A stretch of DNA of 8,292 bases, taken from Planctomycetota bacterium. GTDB taxonomy: Bacteria; Planctomycetota; UBA8108. Location of the stretch: NCBI GenBank assembly GCA_016928605.1, contig JAFGKN010000011.1, positions 1 through 8,292 of the forward strand, given 5' to 3'. Positions 1 through 5,740 of this stretch are shown here, in pieces; positions within the stretch are counted from its first letter, which is position 1, and the number at the start of each line of letters is the position of its first letter. Position numbers and translations under genes: made by a program. The notes below the pieces were generated by a model. The model saw nothing but the letters and a program-made list of their open reading frames with translations, had not been told where the DNA came from and made no database searches.

Positions 1-321
1 GAATCGGTACTGAAACGCCTCGGCGATCACCGGGTCGACATCCGCCAGAGCGATGAGACAGTTCCGGATGTCGCCGGGAGCGGCGATATCGAAATCGTTG
101 CGCAGGCGGCCGGAACTCCCCCCGTTATCGGTCACGGTGACCACCGCGGTGATCTGATCGGTGTAGGCCTTCAGTCCCTGCAGCAGGGCCGCCATGCCGG
201 TCCCGCCCCCGAAGGCCACGACTCTGGGCGGCGCCGGTCCAGCCGTCTGCGGAGGCGGCCGCCGGCCGGAGCCCGCACCAGCGGCCGCTTCCGCTGGTCG
301 ATGGTCAGGGCGTTCCGTCAT
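1..321 (-). CDS. yvcK: YvcK/CofD-like UDP-sugar-binding protein, N-terminal part (cut by window edge)
   Basis: Only the first 107 codons are present, and the frame stays open to base 1. Residues 33-44 read RVVAFGGGTGMA, the glycine-rich nucleotide-sugar loop of the YvcK/CofD fold. TVTDNGGSSGRLR follows at about 62-74 and APGDIRNCLIALAD at about 81-94, both hallmark YvcK motifs. In studied bacteria YvcK (MgfK, CuvA) binds UDP-GlcNAc and is needed for cell-wall homeostasis and growth on gluconeogenic carbon; it lacks the CofD lactate-transfer role. The ATG at 321-319 has GAGGA five bases upstream (327-331). It overlaps the end of the upstream ptsN-like gene by 17 bp, so the two are probably translationally coupled. 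Residues 1-32 form a Pro/Ala/Arg-rich, probably disordered extension before the core. The family assignment is firm; the function in this organism is inferred. Confidence 0.93.
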   Translation of the reverse strand, partial: MTERPDHRPAEAAAGAGSGRRPPPQTAGPAPPRVVAFGGGTGMAALLQGLKAYTDQITAVVTVTDNGGSSGRLRNDFDIAAPGDIRNCLIALADVDPVIAEAFQYRF

Positions 322-781
322 CGATTTCCTCGAAGATCTCCAGGATGCTCTCCGGCTTTGCTGTGTCGGCCAGGAATCTGAGCGTCTTCTCGTCGCGGTG
401 AAGGCGCGCCACCTTGCGCATCACCTTCAGATGGTCGTCCGCCGAGTCCGGCGAGGAGATGACCACGAAGATGATCTTGACGAGCCCGCCATCGACGGAG
501 TCGAAGGGAATCCCCTCCCTCGAACGGCCAAAGACTCCCAGGACGCCCTTGTCGAGGAAGGTGCAGTCCTTCGCGTGGGGGATGGCCAGGCCCTTGCCGA
601 TGCCCGTCGAGCCCTCGCTCTCCCGCTGTTGGATTCCCCTCTCCGCCTTCCTGGCCAGCTCCTCCGTCAGCTTCTTCTGATCGACGAGGTGCTGCAGCAT
701 CTCCCGGATCGCGGAGCGTTTGTCCCGCGCATTCAGGTCCAGGATGATCATGCTCTTGGTGAAGACTTCCGCCAGTTTCAT
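305..781 (-). CDS. ptsN: PTS EIIA domain protein, nitrogen-PTS (PtsN) type
   Basis: The 158-residue product is one type-2 (fructose/mannitol/Ntr) EIIA domain with no membrane or EIIB part, the usual length for PtsN. GIGKGLAIPHAKD at about 60-72 contains the phosphorylatable His69. The second conserved histidine is His117 in DDHLKVM. By family knowledge EIIA-Ntr takes phosphate from NPr/HPr and regulates partners such as K+ transport and stringent-response enzymes instead of importing sugar. The ATG at 781 was chosen because the protein then starts MKLAEVFT, typical of PtsN; extension to 844 adds 21 residues unlike the family. A weak GAGGT lies ten bases upstream. It lies 215 bp downstream of hpf and overlaps yvcK by 17 bp. 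Neither hprK nor rapZ lies between it and yvcK. A solo fructose-type EIIA is the alternative, but the context favours PtsN. Confidence 0.9.
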   Translation of the reverse strand: MKLAEVFTKSMIILDLNARDKRSAIREMLQHLVDQKKLTEELARKAERGIQQRESEGSTGIGKGLAIPHAKDCTFLDKGVLGVFGRSREGIPFDSVDGGLVKIIFVVISSPDSADDHLKVMRKVARLHRDEKTLRFLADTAKPESILEIFEEIDDGTP

Positions 782-996
782 GCAATCACGTACCTCAAAA
801 CCTGAGGAAAGCGGCGGCGGCTCGCGGGAACGAGCTGCGTCCACCCGGGGCCTCCGCCCATCGATCGCAAGCGCACTCGAATCTCATCGCCACCCGTAGC
901 GCATCGGGCGGCGCGCCCGTCCGGCACCGCTCTTCCACGTGTCTCCATCCCATCGCCGCTACGGATATCGGCGGATCCGTCCGATCGGCAGCTCGA
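782..996. other. hpf-ptsN intergenic spacer
   Basis: These 215 bp separate the hpf stop codon from the ptsN start. I see no convincing ORF, no hairpin followed by a T-run and no consensus promoter. Frames open here on the minus strand are Arg/Pro-rich and look non-coding. The spacer is longer than expected inside a tight operon, so an internal promoter or RNA processing site for ptsN-yvcK is possible but not visible by eye. Confidence 0.5.
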
Positions 997-1410
997 TCAG
1001 GAGAAATCGCGCTTTTCCACGATGTCCTGATAGGCCTCGTTCTCCCCGCTGTCTGGAGCCGCACCCGCCGGCAAGGCACCCGAGGTGGGCCGCTGAGACG
1101 TTGCCTTGCGTGCCTTGAGCTTCTCCTTGTACCGAGTGAGTTGCGACTCCGCCTTGTCAAGGACCATGTCCACGGCCGCGTAGAGCTCCTTGGAGCGCGA
1201 GCGGCAGATGATCGGTTTACCTCCTCGAACCGAGACCAGGAGCTCTACCTCCGCTTCCCCCGCCCCGTGCGTCGAGCCATGACTGAGCGTCGCTTCGATC
1301 TTGAGGATCCCGGCGAAGTACTTCTCCAGCTTTCGAAACTTCTCCTCGGCGTGCTGCTTCTGGCGCTGTGTCACCCTGTCATCCCGGCCGGTCACAACGA
1401 TCGGAGGCAT
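997..1410 (-). CDS. hpf: Ribosome hibernation promoting factor (HPF/YfiA family, short form)
   Basis: The 137-residue protein has the HPF/RaiA (ribosomal S30AE/sigma-54 modulation) domain at about 3-100. IVVTGRDDRVT forms the first strand and helix, AEEKFRKLEKYF the first helix, AEVELLVSVRGG a central strand, and the helix LYAAVDMVLDKAESQLTRYKEKLK follows. HPF binds the decoding centre of the 30S subunit in stationary phase and silences ribosomes, with or without 100S dimers. The ATG at 1410 is set by AAGGAG five bases upstream (1416-1421); the longer frame to 1533 adds a non-conserved Arg-rich stretch. The C-terminal 37 residues are a Ser/Pro/Ala linker ending EAYQDIVEKRDFS, without the roughly 60-residue dimerisation domain of long HPF. 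It is transcribed from the promoter at 1691-1719 through a leader of about 274 nt, with ptsN and yvcK downstream. Confidence 0.93.
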   Translation of the reverse strand: MPPIVVTGRDDRVTQRQKQHAEEKFRKLEKYFAGILKIEATLSHGSTHGAGEAEVELLVSVRGGKPIICRSRSKELYAAVDMVLDKAESQLTRYKEKLKARKATSQRPTSGALPAGAAPDSGENEAYQDIVEKRDFS

Positions 1411-1415
1411 GCTCT

Positions 1416-1421
1416 CTCCTT
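1416..1421 (-). promoter_or_regulatory. Shine-Dalgarno site of hpf
   Basis: The minus strand reads AAGGAG, a perfect anti-16S match, five bases before the ATG at 1410. It fixes the hpf start against the longer open frame that reaches 1533. Confidence 0.85.
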
Positions 1422-1476
1422 CTTCTGTTGAAGTCCTCTCCCGACGGAGCTCACCACCCCATCCCGATCCTCGCCC

Positions 1477-1497
1477 CGCCGGCGCGCGGAGCCGGCG
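1477..1497 (-). repeat. GC-rich hairpin in the hpf leader
   Basis: CGCCGGC pairs with GCCGGCG across a seven-base loop: arms 1477-1483 and 1491-1497, loop 1484-1490. It lies about 70 nt upstream of the hpf start codon in the predicted leader RNA. No T-run follows, so it is not a standard terminator. In DNA this GC-rich such a stem may occur by chance. Confidence 0.4.
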
Positions 1498-1666
1498 CGG
1501 CAGAGCCCGCCTCTCGAGGGTGCGCCCGTCCATACGCCCTGCGCGAGCCCGCGGCGCGGGGCGCGAAATCGTCCCTTCGACTCCTCGTCGACGGCCTGGC
1601 GCGGCCCTGCCGCCGCGGCCAGCGCCATCCCACTGCCTGCCCTGGGAAAATGCAAAACTCGATTTT

Positions 1667-1685
1667 CCAACATGTTAGAATGTGG
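1667..1685. promoter_or_regulatory. Imperfect dyad at the hpf transcription start (possible operator)
   Basis: The stretch contains the palindrome AACATGTT (1669-1676), extendable to CCAACATGTTAG with one mismatched pair. An ATTCTAACAT-type element abuts it on the minus strand. It covers the predicted +1 to about +17 of the hpf transcript, where a repressor could act. No known operator is matched and the dyad is short, so this is only a candidate. Confidence 0.3.
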
Positions 1686-1690
1686 ACGAG

Positions 1691-1719
1691 ATTATAGCAA
1701 GGCAAGCCTGCCAAGTCAA
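1691..1719 (-). promoter_or_regulatory. Sigma-70 promoter upstream of hpf
   Basis: Read on the minus strand, TTGACT (1719-1714) is followed by an exact 17-bp spacer and TATAAT (1696-1691). The -35 matches consensus at 5 of 6 positions and the -10 at 6 of 6. The spacer ends in TGC, an extended -10 element. Transcription should start near 1683-1684 and run into hpf-ptsN-yvcK. The -35 box overlaps the truA stop codon (1716-1718). This is the clearest regulatory signal in the window and sits in a local AT-rich patch. Housekeeping sigma control is inferred from the motif. Confidence 0.85.
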
Positions 1720-2621
1720 ACAGTCCCGGGCCGCTCGCCGCTGGCGGCGCCGTCGCTGGCGCCGGCGGCGCCTTCCCATGCTCCCGGCTCCCAGAGGTCG
1801 GTCCTCGCCCGGCAGCGGAGCCGCTCGAGGAGAGCTTCCGGGCTGTAGCAAACCTCCATGAGACAAAGACCTCGCGGCGGAGCCGTCGGGCCCGCGGCCC
1901 GGCGGTCGCAGGCGCGCAGCGCCCGGGCGACGCTCTCCGGCGCGCGCCGCCCGAGGCCCACCTCGAGCAGCGTGCCGGCGATATTGCGGACCATCTTGTA
2001 GAGGAACGAGCTCCCTCCGACCTGGATGTGCACGAGCGGCCCGTCCTCGAACACCTCCACGCCGAAGAGCTCTCGGACCGCGCTGCGCAGCGGCCCCTTG
2101 ATCTTGTTCGCGAACGATCGAAAGTCGTGCGTGCCCACGAGCGCCGCGGCCGCCTCGCGCATGAGGTCGACGAGGAGCGGGCGGTCGACCGCGGACGCGA
2201 AGCGCCGGACGAAGACGCTCGCCGCGCTCCGGCAGACAAACGTGTAGCGATAGATCTTTCCCGAGGCTCCGAAGCGCGGGGAGAAGCCGTCCGGCACCTT
2301 CTGCGCCGAGCGCACGCGGATGTCCTCCGGCAGGCGCCCGTTCAGCACCAGCGGGATCCGCCCGGCCGGCACCGGAGTCCGGGTGAGGAAGGCGGCGGCC
2401 TGCCCCGAGGCGTGCACGCCCCGATCCGTGCGGCTCGCGCCCTCGACCTCGGCCGTCTCTCCGAGCGCATCGGCGATTGCGGCCTGCAGCCGACCCTGGA
2501 CCGTCGGCAGCCCCTCCTGGTGCTGCCACCCGTGGTACCTCGTGCCCTCGTACTCCACCGCCAGGAGGATCTTGCGCTGACCGGGCCGCTCTTCCGCAGC
2601 TTTCCGCGCCTCGTTCGTCAA
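1716..2621 (-). CDS. truA: tRNA pseudouridine(38-40) synthase TruA
   Basis: TruA converts uridines 38-40 in the tRNA anticodon arm to pseudouridine and acts as a homodimer. The 301-residue protein shows KILLAVEYEGTRYHGWQ (17-33), the catalytic motif GASRTDRGVHA (61-71) with nucleophile Asp66, KIYRYTF (122-128), GTHDFRSFAN (163-172) and FLYKMVRNIAGTLLEVG (206-222), all family signatures. The start is TTG at 2621-2619: AAGGGAG lies five bases upstream and no better start precedes the core. Both ends are longer than in typical TruA (about 245-270 residues): 16 residues in front and about 35 Gly/Ala-rich residues behind, the latter low-complexity. It follows asd by 80 bp, probably on the same transcript. 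The hpf promoter begins within its last codons. Confidence 0.95.
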   Translation of the reverse strand: MTNEARKAAEERPGQRKILLAVEYEGTRYHGWQHQEGLPTVQGRLQAAIADALGETAEVEGASRTDRGVHASGQAAAFLTRTPVPAGRIPLVLNGRLPEDIRVRSAQKVPDGFSPRFGASGKIYRYTFVCRSAASVFVRRFASAVDRPLLVDLMREAAAALVGTHDFRSFANKIKGPLRSAVRELFGVEVFEDGPLVHIQVGGSSFLYKMVRNIAGTLLEVGLGRRAPESVARALRACDRRAAGPTAPPRGLCLMEVCYSPEALLERLRCRARTDLWEPGAWEGAAGASDGAASGERPGTV

Positions 2622-2626
2622 CGTGG

Positions 2627-2633
2627 CTCCCTT
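2627..2633 (-). promoter_or_regulatory. Shine-Dalgarno site supporting the truA TTG start
   Basis: The minus strand reads AAGGGAG five bases before TTG at 2621. With no ATG or GTG suitably placed ahead of the conserved core, this site decides the rare TTG start. Confidence 0.75.
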
Positions 2634-2669
2634 CCGGAGGATCCGGAGACGCTGAGTCCGCCCGGGGCT

Positions 2670-2694
2670 CCGGAGTCCCGAGAGGACCCTCCGG
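2670..2694 (-). repeat. Inverted repeat between asd and truA
   Basis: CCGGAGTCC (2670-2678) pairs with GGA plus CTCCGG (2684-2694) apart from a 2-nt bulge, giving about nine base pairs around a five-base loop. It starts 7 nt after the asd stop. There is no T-run, so it is not a standard intrinsic terminator; it could partly attenuate transcription or protect the asd 3' end. Other CCGGAG copies at 2634-2639 and 2643-2648 make alternative pairings possible. Confidence 0.4.
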
Positions 2695-2701
2695 CAGGAG
2701 T

Positions 2702-3694
2702 TTATCGGAGAAACAGCTCCTCGGCAATCTGCACCGCGTTGAGGGCGGCTCCCTTGAGGATCTGATCGCCCACGACCCAGAAGACGCAGGTCGTCTCGTC
2801 ATCGGGATGGTGTCGGATCCTCCCGACGAAGACGTCATCCTGGCCGCTCGCGGCCAGAGGCGTGGGATAGAGGTCCTTCTCCGGCTCGTCGATGACCTGG
2901 ACACCCGACGCCTCCCGGAGAGCGACCCGGATGTCCTCCAGGCGCAGGGGGCTCTCCGTCGTGACCTCCACCGACTCCGAGTGAGCTCTCTCCACGGGGA
3001 CGCGGACGCAGGTGGCGCTGATGGGGACGTTCTCGAGACTCATGATCTTCCGCGTCTCGGCCATCATCTTCACCTCCTCCTTCGTGTACCCGCTCGGCAG
3101 CAGGACGTCGATGCGGGGGAAGAGGTTGCCCGCCAGGCGATGGGGAAAAGGCGACGGCCGGGGCGTCTCTCCGCGCAGCTCCTGGCGGAGCGCTTCCATC
3201 CCCTTGGCGCCTGCGCCCGAGGCTGCCTGGTAGGTCGAGACCACCACCCGGCGGAGGGGCGAGAGCCGGTGGATCGGCGCGATCGCCATCACCATGATGA
3301 TCGTCGAGCAGTTGGGATTGGCGATGATGCCGGAGTGGTCCCTCAGCGCCTCGGGGTTGACCTCCGGGACCACCAAGGGCACGCCGGGTTCCATGCGGAA
3401 CGCGGAGGAGTTGTCGACGACGACAGCTCCCGCCTCGACGGCCGCCGGGGCGAACTCCCTGGAGATGCCGGCTCCCGCCGAGAAGAGCGCCAGATCGACG
3501 CCCGCGAAGGAGTCGCGGTCGAGGACGCGCACGGGAATCTCTTCACCCGCGAAGTCGACCTTCCGGCCCTTCGAGCGCTCCGAGGCGAGCGGCACGACCT
3601 CGCTCACCGGGAACCTCCGCCTCGCGAGCACGCTCAGCATCTCCTGTCCGACGGCTCCCGTGGCCCCCGCCACGGCCACTCTCAACGGCCGCAT
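2702..3694 (-). CDS. asd: Aspartate-semialdehyde dehydrogenase
   Basis: The enzyme reduces L-aspartyl-4-phosphate to aspartate semialdehyde with NADPH, the branch point to lysine/diaminopimelate, threonine and methionine. The 330-residue length is usual for the family. VAVAGATGAVGQEML (6-20) is the Rossmann dinucleotide-binding loop. NPNCST (126-131) carries the catalytic Cys129, STYQAASGAG (153-162) the active-site Gln156, and RVPVERAHS (231-239) the conserved Arg231 and His238. DNSSAFR (94-100) is also typical. The ATG at 3694 has GGAGA six bases upstream (3701-3705) inside a purine-rich AGGAGAGGAGA. That ribosome site lies within the last codons of the small membrane gene, whose stop (3682-3684) is 13 bp inside asd, so the two are probably translationally coupled. 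truA follows 80 bp downstream. Confidence 0.96.
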   Translation of the reverse strand: MRPLRVAVAGATGAVGQEMLSVLARRRFPVSEVVPLASERSKGRKVDFAGEEIPVRVLDRDSFAGVDLALFSAGAGISREFAPAAVEAGAVVVDNSSAFRMEPGVPLVVPEVNPEALRDHSGIIANPNCSTIIMVMAIAPIHRLSPLRRVVVSTYQAASGAGAKGMEALRQELRGETPRPSPFPHRLAGNLFPRIDVLLPSGYTKEEVKMMAETRKIMSLENVPISATCVRVPVERAHSESVEVTTESPLRLEDIRVALREASGVQVIDEPEKDLYPTPLAASGQDDVFVGRIRHHPDDETTCVFWVVGDQILKGAALNAVQIAEELFLR

Positions 3695-3852
3695 CGATGG
3701 TCTCCTCTCCTGCGCGATCTATCTCTGTGTCTCTCGACCAGGACGATGATGAAGCTCATCAGGGGAACCGCGAAGAGGAGCACCGCGAGCGAAACGATCA
3801 CCATCATCTTGGTCAGGGTGAGTCCGAAGAGCACGAGGCCTCTCTCATCCAT
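3682..3852 (-). CDS. Small single-span membrane protein, function unknown
   Basis: The 56-residue product starts MDERGLVLFG. Residues 6-36 are strongly hydrophobic apart from Lys16, long enough for one membrane helix. The tail RHRDRSRRRGDHRCGR is very basic, predicting the C-terminus in the cytoplasm by the positive-inside rule. I do not recognise a family. Support for a real gene: an AGGGA site about seven bases before the ATG (3850-3852), a start just after the comM spacer, a clean hydrophobic profile, and a 13-bp overlap with the asd start that is typical of coupled genes. The frame is open further upstream across comM, but that part is an antisense-like high-GC shadow. Alternatives are a leader peptide that couples translation into asd, or chance; the hydrophobic pattern argues against chance. 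Confidence 0.62.
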   Translation of the reverse strand: MDERGLVLFGLTLTKMMVIVSLAVLLFAVPLMSFIIVLVERHRDRSRRRGDHRCGR

Positions 3853-3896
3853 GAAGTTCCCTGGGGACAAACGCGCATCAAGGTAACGTCTCGCCG

Positions 3897-3921
3897 CGCG
3901 CGGTTCAACGATAACCGCGCG
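3897..3921. repeat. Perfect inverted repeat downstream of comM
   Basis: CGCGCGGTT (3897-3905) and AACCGCGCG (3913-3921) form a perfect 9-bp stem with a seven-base loop. It lies in the 104-bp gap between the comM stop (3957) and the small membrane gene (3852), the only spacer of any length in that block. No T-run follows on the minus strand (GCGGCGAGAC comes next), so a classical intrinsic terminator is unlikely. Attenuation, mRNA end protection or a protein-binding site are possible. Confidence 0.55.
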
Positions 3922-3956
3922 AGCAGGGCGGACTTTTCTGCCGCGGCGGCGTTTCC

Positions 3957-5564
3957 TCAGAAACTCTCCGAGGGCTGTGGGGGCTGGCGGAACTGCAGCG
4001 CCTCCAGAACGTGACGCTCCGCCACATCCCTCTCCGCCTCCAGGTCGGCGATCGTGCGGGCCACGCGGAGCACGCGGGCGAAGGCGCGCGCCGAGAGCTG
4101 CAGCCTCTCGGCGGAGACCTGCAGCGCCCGCAGGGCTCCGGAGGTCGTGGCGCCCCGGGTGAGCAGGAGGTTGAGGCTCGCCGCGCAGTTGGTGAATCCG
4201 GCCCCCCAGCGCTCTTCCTGGCGTGCGCGCGCGGCACGCACGAGGCTCGCCAGAGTGCGTGTGTCGAGGGAGCCGGCAGATCCGGCCTTCTCCAGCAGCT
4301 GTCCGGCGCCCACCGTCGAGACGCGGACGAACAGGTCGATGCGGTCGAGCAGCGGGCCGGAGAGCCTGCGCCGGTAGGCCTCCACCGCCCGCGGGGCGCA
4401 GCGACAGGAGCGCTGCGGGTGCCCCAGGTAGCCGCAGGGACAGGGGTTCATCGCGGCCACCAGGAGAAAGCGCGCGGGGAACGTCACGGCGCCGCGGCTT
4501 CTGCCGATCGTGATCCACCCCTCCTCGAGCGGCTCGCGGAGCGCTTCCAGCACCTGCCTCGAGAACTCGGGGAACTCGTCGAGAAAGAGCACGCCGCCGT
4601 GGGCGCGCGTCACCTCCCCCGGCTGCACCGCGGCGCCGCCGCCGACCATCCCCGCGTAGCTCACGGTGTGGTGCGGGGAGCGAAACGGCCGCCGGAGGGG
4701 GACGTCGCGGCCGGCTCCGGTCACGCTGCGTACCCGGAGCAGGTCCATCACCTCGCGGTCGGCCAGCGGCGGCAGGATATCCGGCAGCCGGCGAGCCAGC
4801 ATCGTCTTGCCCACTCCTGGCGGTCCCCAGAGAAGCAGGTTGTGCCCCCCCGCGGCAGCGATCAGGCATCCCCTCTTGGTCGCCTCCTGACCGCGCACGT
4901 CCGCGAAGTCGAGATCCCGCTCCGCGACCGCCTCGAGGAGCGACGAGAGCGGCGCTCGCGTCCACGGGGCGATCTCCCCCCGGCAGGCAGCGACGGCCTC
5001 CCGCAGGTGCTGGACGCCGAAAACTCTCAGCCCGTCGAGGAGCGAGACCTCGGCCGCGTTCTCCCGAGCGACGATGATCGCCCGCACCCCTTCGCGCCGC
5101 AGGGCGTCGGCGACGAGGAGCGCTCCCGGCACGGGCCGGAGCTCTCCGTGGAGACCCAGCTCGGCGACGCAGCCGATGCGCTCCGGCCGCTGGCTCCCTC
5201 CTGCGCGGTCGCCCGGAGGGGGAATCTGGCGGGTCGCGAGCAGGATACCCAGCGCCACGGGGAGGTCGAAGCCGGCGCCCTGCTTCTCCTGAGAGGCCGG
5301 AGCCAGATTGACGACGATCTCGGCGAGGGGGAAGGCGAAGCCCGCGTTGTAGATCGCCGAACGGATGCGGTCGCGGCTCTCGCGAGTCGACTTCCCCGGT
5401 CTCCCGACGATGCTGAAGGCCGGCGTCCGGCGCTCGCCGACATCGACCTGCACCTCGACCGGCCTTCCTTCGAGGCCGAGAAAGTCCCCGCTGGCCAGTG
5501 TGGCGAGGACTCTCGATCCGCCCGCCTGCAACCGGCCGGCCGGCGATGTCCGCTCACTGCTCAA
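3957..5564 (-). CDS. comM: ComM/YifB family Mg-chelatase-like AAA+ ATPase
   Basis: ComM is a hexameric helicase that promotes branch migration during natural transformation in Vibrio and Acinetobacter; it is also common in bacteria not known to be competent. The 535-residue protein has the N-terminal ChlI/S5-like domain (about 19-190, VLATLASGDFLGLEG onward). Walker A GPPGVGKT is at 247-254 and Walker B VLFLDEF at 325-331. A zinc-binding loop CPCGYLGHPQRSCRC (Cys375, 377, 387, 389) follows, then GPLLDRIDL (403-411) with the arginine-finger region and a C-terminal ChlI helical domain (about 430-530). The TTG start at 5564 has GAGGAGAG upstream (5572-5579) and adds about 18 residues before the usual ComM start; no ATG lies near the core start. 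It is divergent from the peptidase gene across 312 bp and is followed by the small membrane gene and asd. Confidence 0.94.
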   Translation of the reverse strand: MSSERTSPAGRLQAGGSRVLATLASGDFLGLEGRPVEVQVDVGERRTPAFSIVGRPGKSTRESRDRIRSAIYNAGFAFPLAEIVVNLAPASQEKQGAGFDLPVALGILLATRQIPPPGDRAGGSQRPERIGCVAELGLHGELRPVPGALLVADALRREGVRAIIVARENAAEVSLLDGLRVFGVQHLREAVAACRGEIAPWTRAPLSSLLEAVAERDLDFADVRGQEATKRGCLIAAAGGHNLLLWGPPGVGKTMLARRLPDILPPLADREVMDLLRVRSVTGAGRDVPLRRPFRSPHHTVSYAGMVGGGAAVQPGEVTRAHGGVLFLDEFPEFSRQVLEALREPLEEGWITIGRSRGAVTFPARFLLVAAMNPCPCGYLGHPQRSCRCAPRAVEAYRRRLSGPLLDRIDLFVRVSTVGAGQLLEKAGSAGSLDTRTLASLVRAARARQEERWGAGFTNCAASLNLLLTRGATTSGALRALQVSAERLQLSARAFARVLRVARTIADLEAERDVAERHVLEALQFRQPPQPSESF

Positions 5565-5571
5565 GGCGAGT

Positions 5572-5579
5572 CTCTCCTC
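5572..5579 (-). promoter_or_regulatory. Shine-Dalgarno site supporting the comM TTG start
   Basis: The minus strand reads GAGGAGAG seven bases before TTG at 5564. It is the best-placed ribosome site ahead of the ComM core and supports the TTG initiation codon. Confidence 0.6.
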
Positions 5580-5688
5580 GCGGGAGATGGAGCCGCAGAC
5601 CTCGCGGATCCCCCGCGCTGTGGAGAAGACCTCGACGCGGCTGCCGGCCCGCGCGCCGTTCGCACGGCGGCCCCTGGCGCGGCTGCGC

Positions 5689-5716
5689 TCGACAGGCGAA
5701 GGCTGGTGGGTATTCT
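5689..5716 (+). promoter_or_regulatory. Candidate promoter for the S41 peptidase gene
   Basis: TCGACA (5689-5694) and TATTCT (5711-5716) are 16 bp apart. They match the sigma-70 -35 consensus at 5 of 6 positions and the -10 at 4 of 6. The predicted start near 5723 gives a leader of about 155 nt. This is much weaker than the hpf promoter and tentative. Confidence 0.35.
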
Positions 5717-5740
5717 AATCTGCTGGCCTCCCGCCAGAAA
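5712..5740 (-). promoter_or_regulatory. Candidate promoter for comM
   Basis: On the minus strand TAGAAT (5717-5712) matches the -10 consensus at 5 of 6 positions. The hexamer 17 bp upstream, TTTCTG, is a poor -35. It overlaps the candidate plus-strand -10, so the two directions may compete for the same AT-rich patch. Weak evidence. Confidence 0.3.

Larger units (their letters stand above)
1411..1684 (-). other. Long 5' leader of the hpf transcript
   Basis: About 274 nt lie between the predicted transcription start (about 1684) and the hpf ATG. I recognise no gene or known riboswitch. The promoter-proximal part (1640-1684) is AT-rich, with a GGAAAA/TTTTCC inverted repeat (1645-1650 with 1663-1668). 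The rest is very GC-rich and includes a 7-bp stem at 1477-1497. A 93-codon open frame starting at 1673 and ending inside hpf (1392) has no Shine-Dalgarno and no family resemblance, so I do not call it a gene. The leader could fold and regulate hpf, but that is inference. Confidence 0.5.

Noticed and set aside
194..805. 203-codon plus-strand frame opposite the ptsN-like gene
   Set aside because: It is the mirror of conserved EIIA and YvcK coding on the minus strand and has no motifs of its own.
795..1160. 121-codon minus-strand frame covering the hpf-ptsN spacer
   Set aside because: It overlaps the hpf 3' end in another frame, is Arg-rich and lacks a ribosome site or similarity to known proteins.
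1392..1673. 93-codon minus-strand frame starting just after the hpf promoter and overlapping the hpf start
   Set aside because: Attractive as a leader peptide, but it has no Shine-Dalgarno, only about 11 nt of leader, Arg/Gly-rich content and no resemblance to any family.
1675..2904. 409-codon minus-strand frame overlapping truA and the 3' end of asd
   Set aside because: It is out of frame with both proven genes and consists of Arg/Gly/Ala/Pro low-complexity residues typical of a shifted frame in GC-rich DNA.
2477..3886. 469-codon plus-strand open frame across asd
   Set aside because: asd is proven by its Cys129 and other active-site motifs on the opposite strand. The frame has His/Arg/Asp-rich shadow composition.
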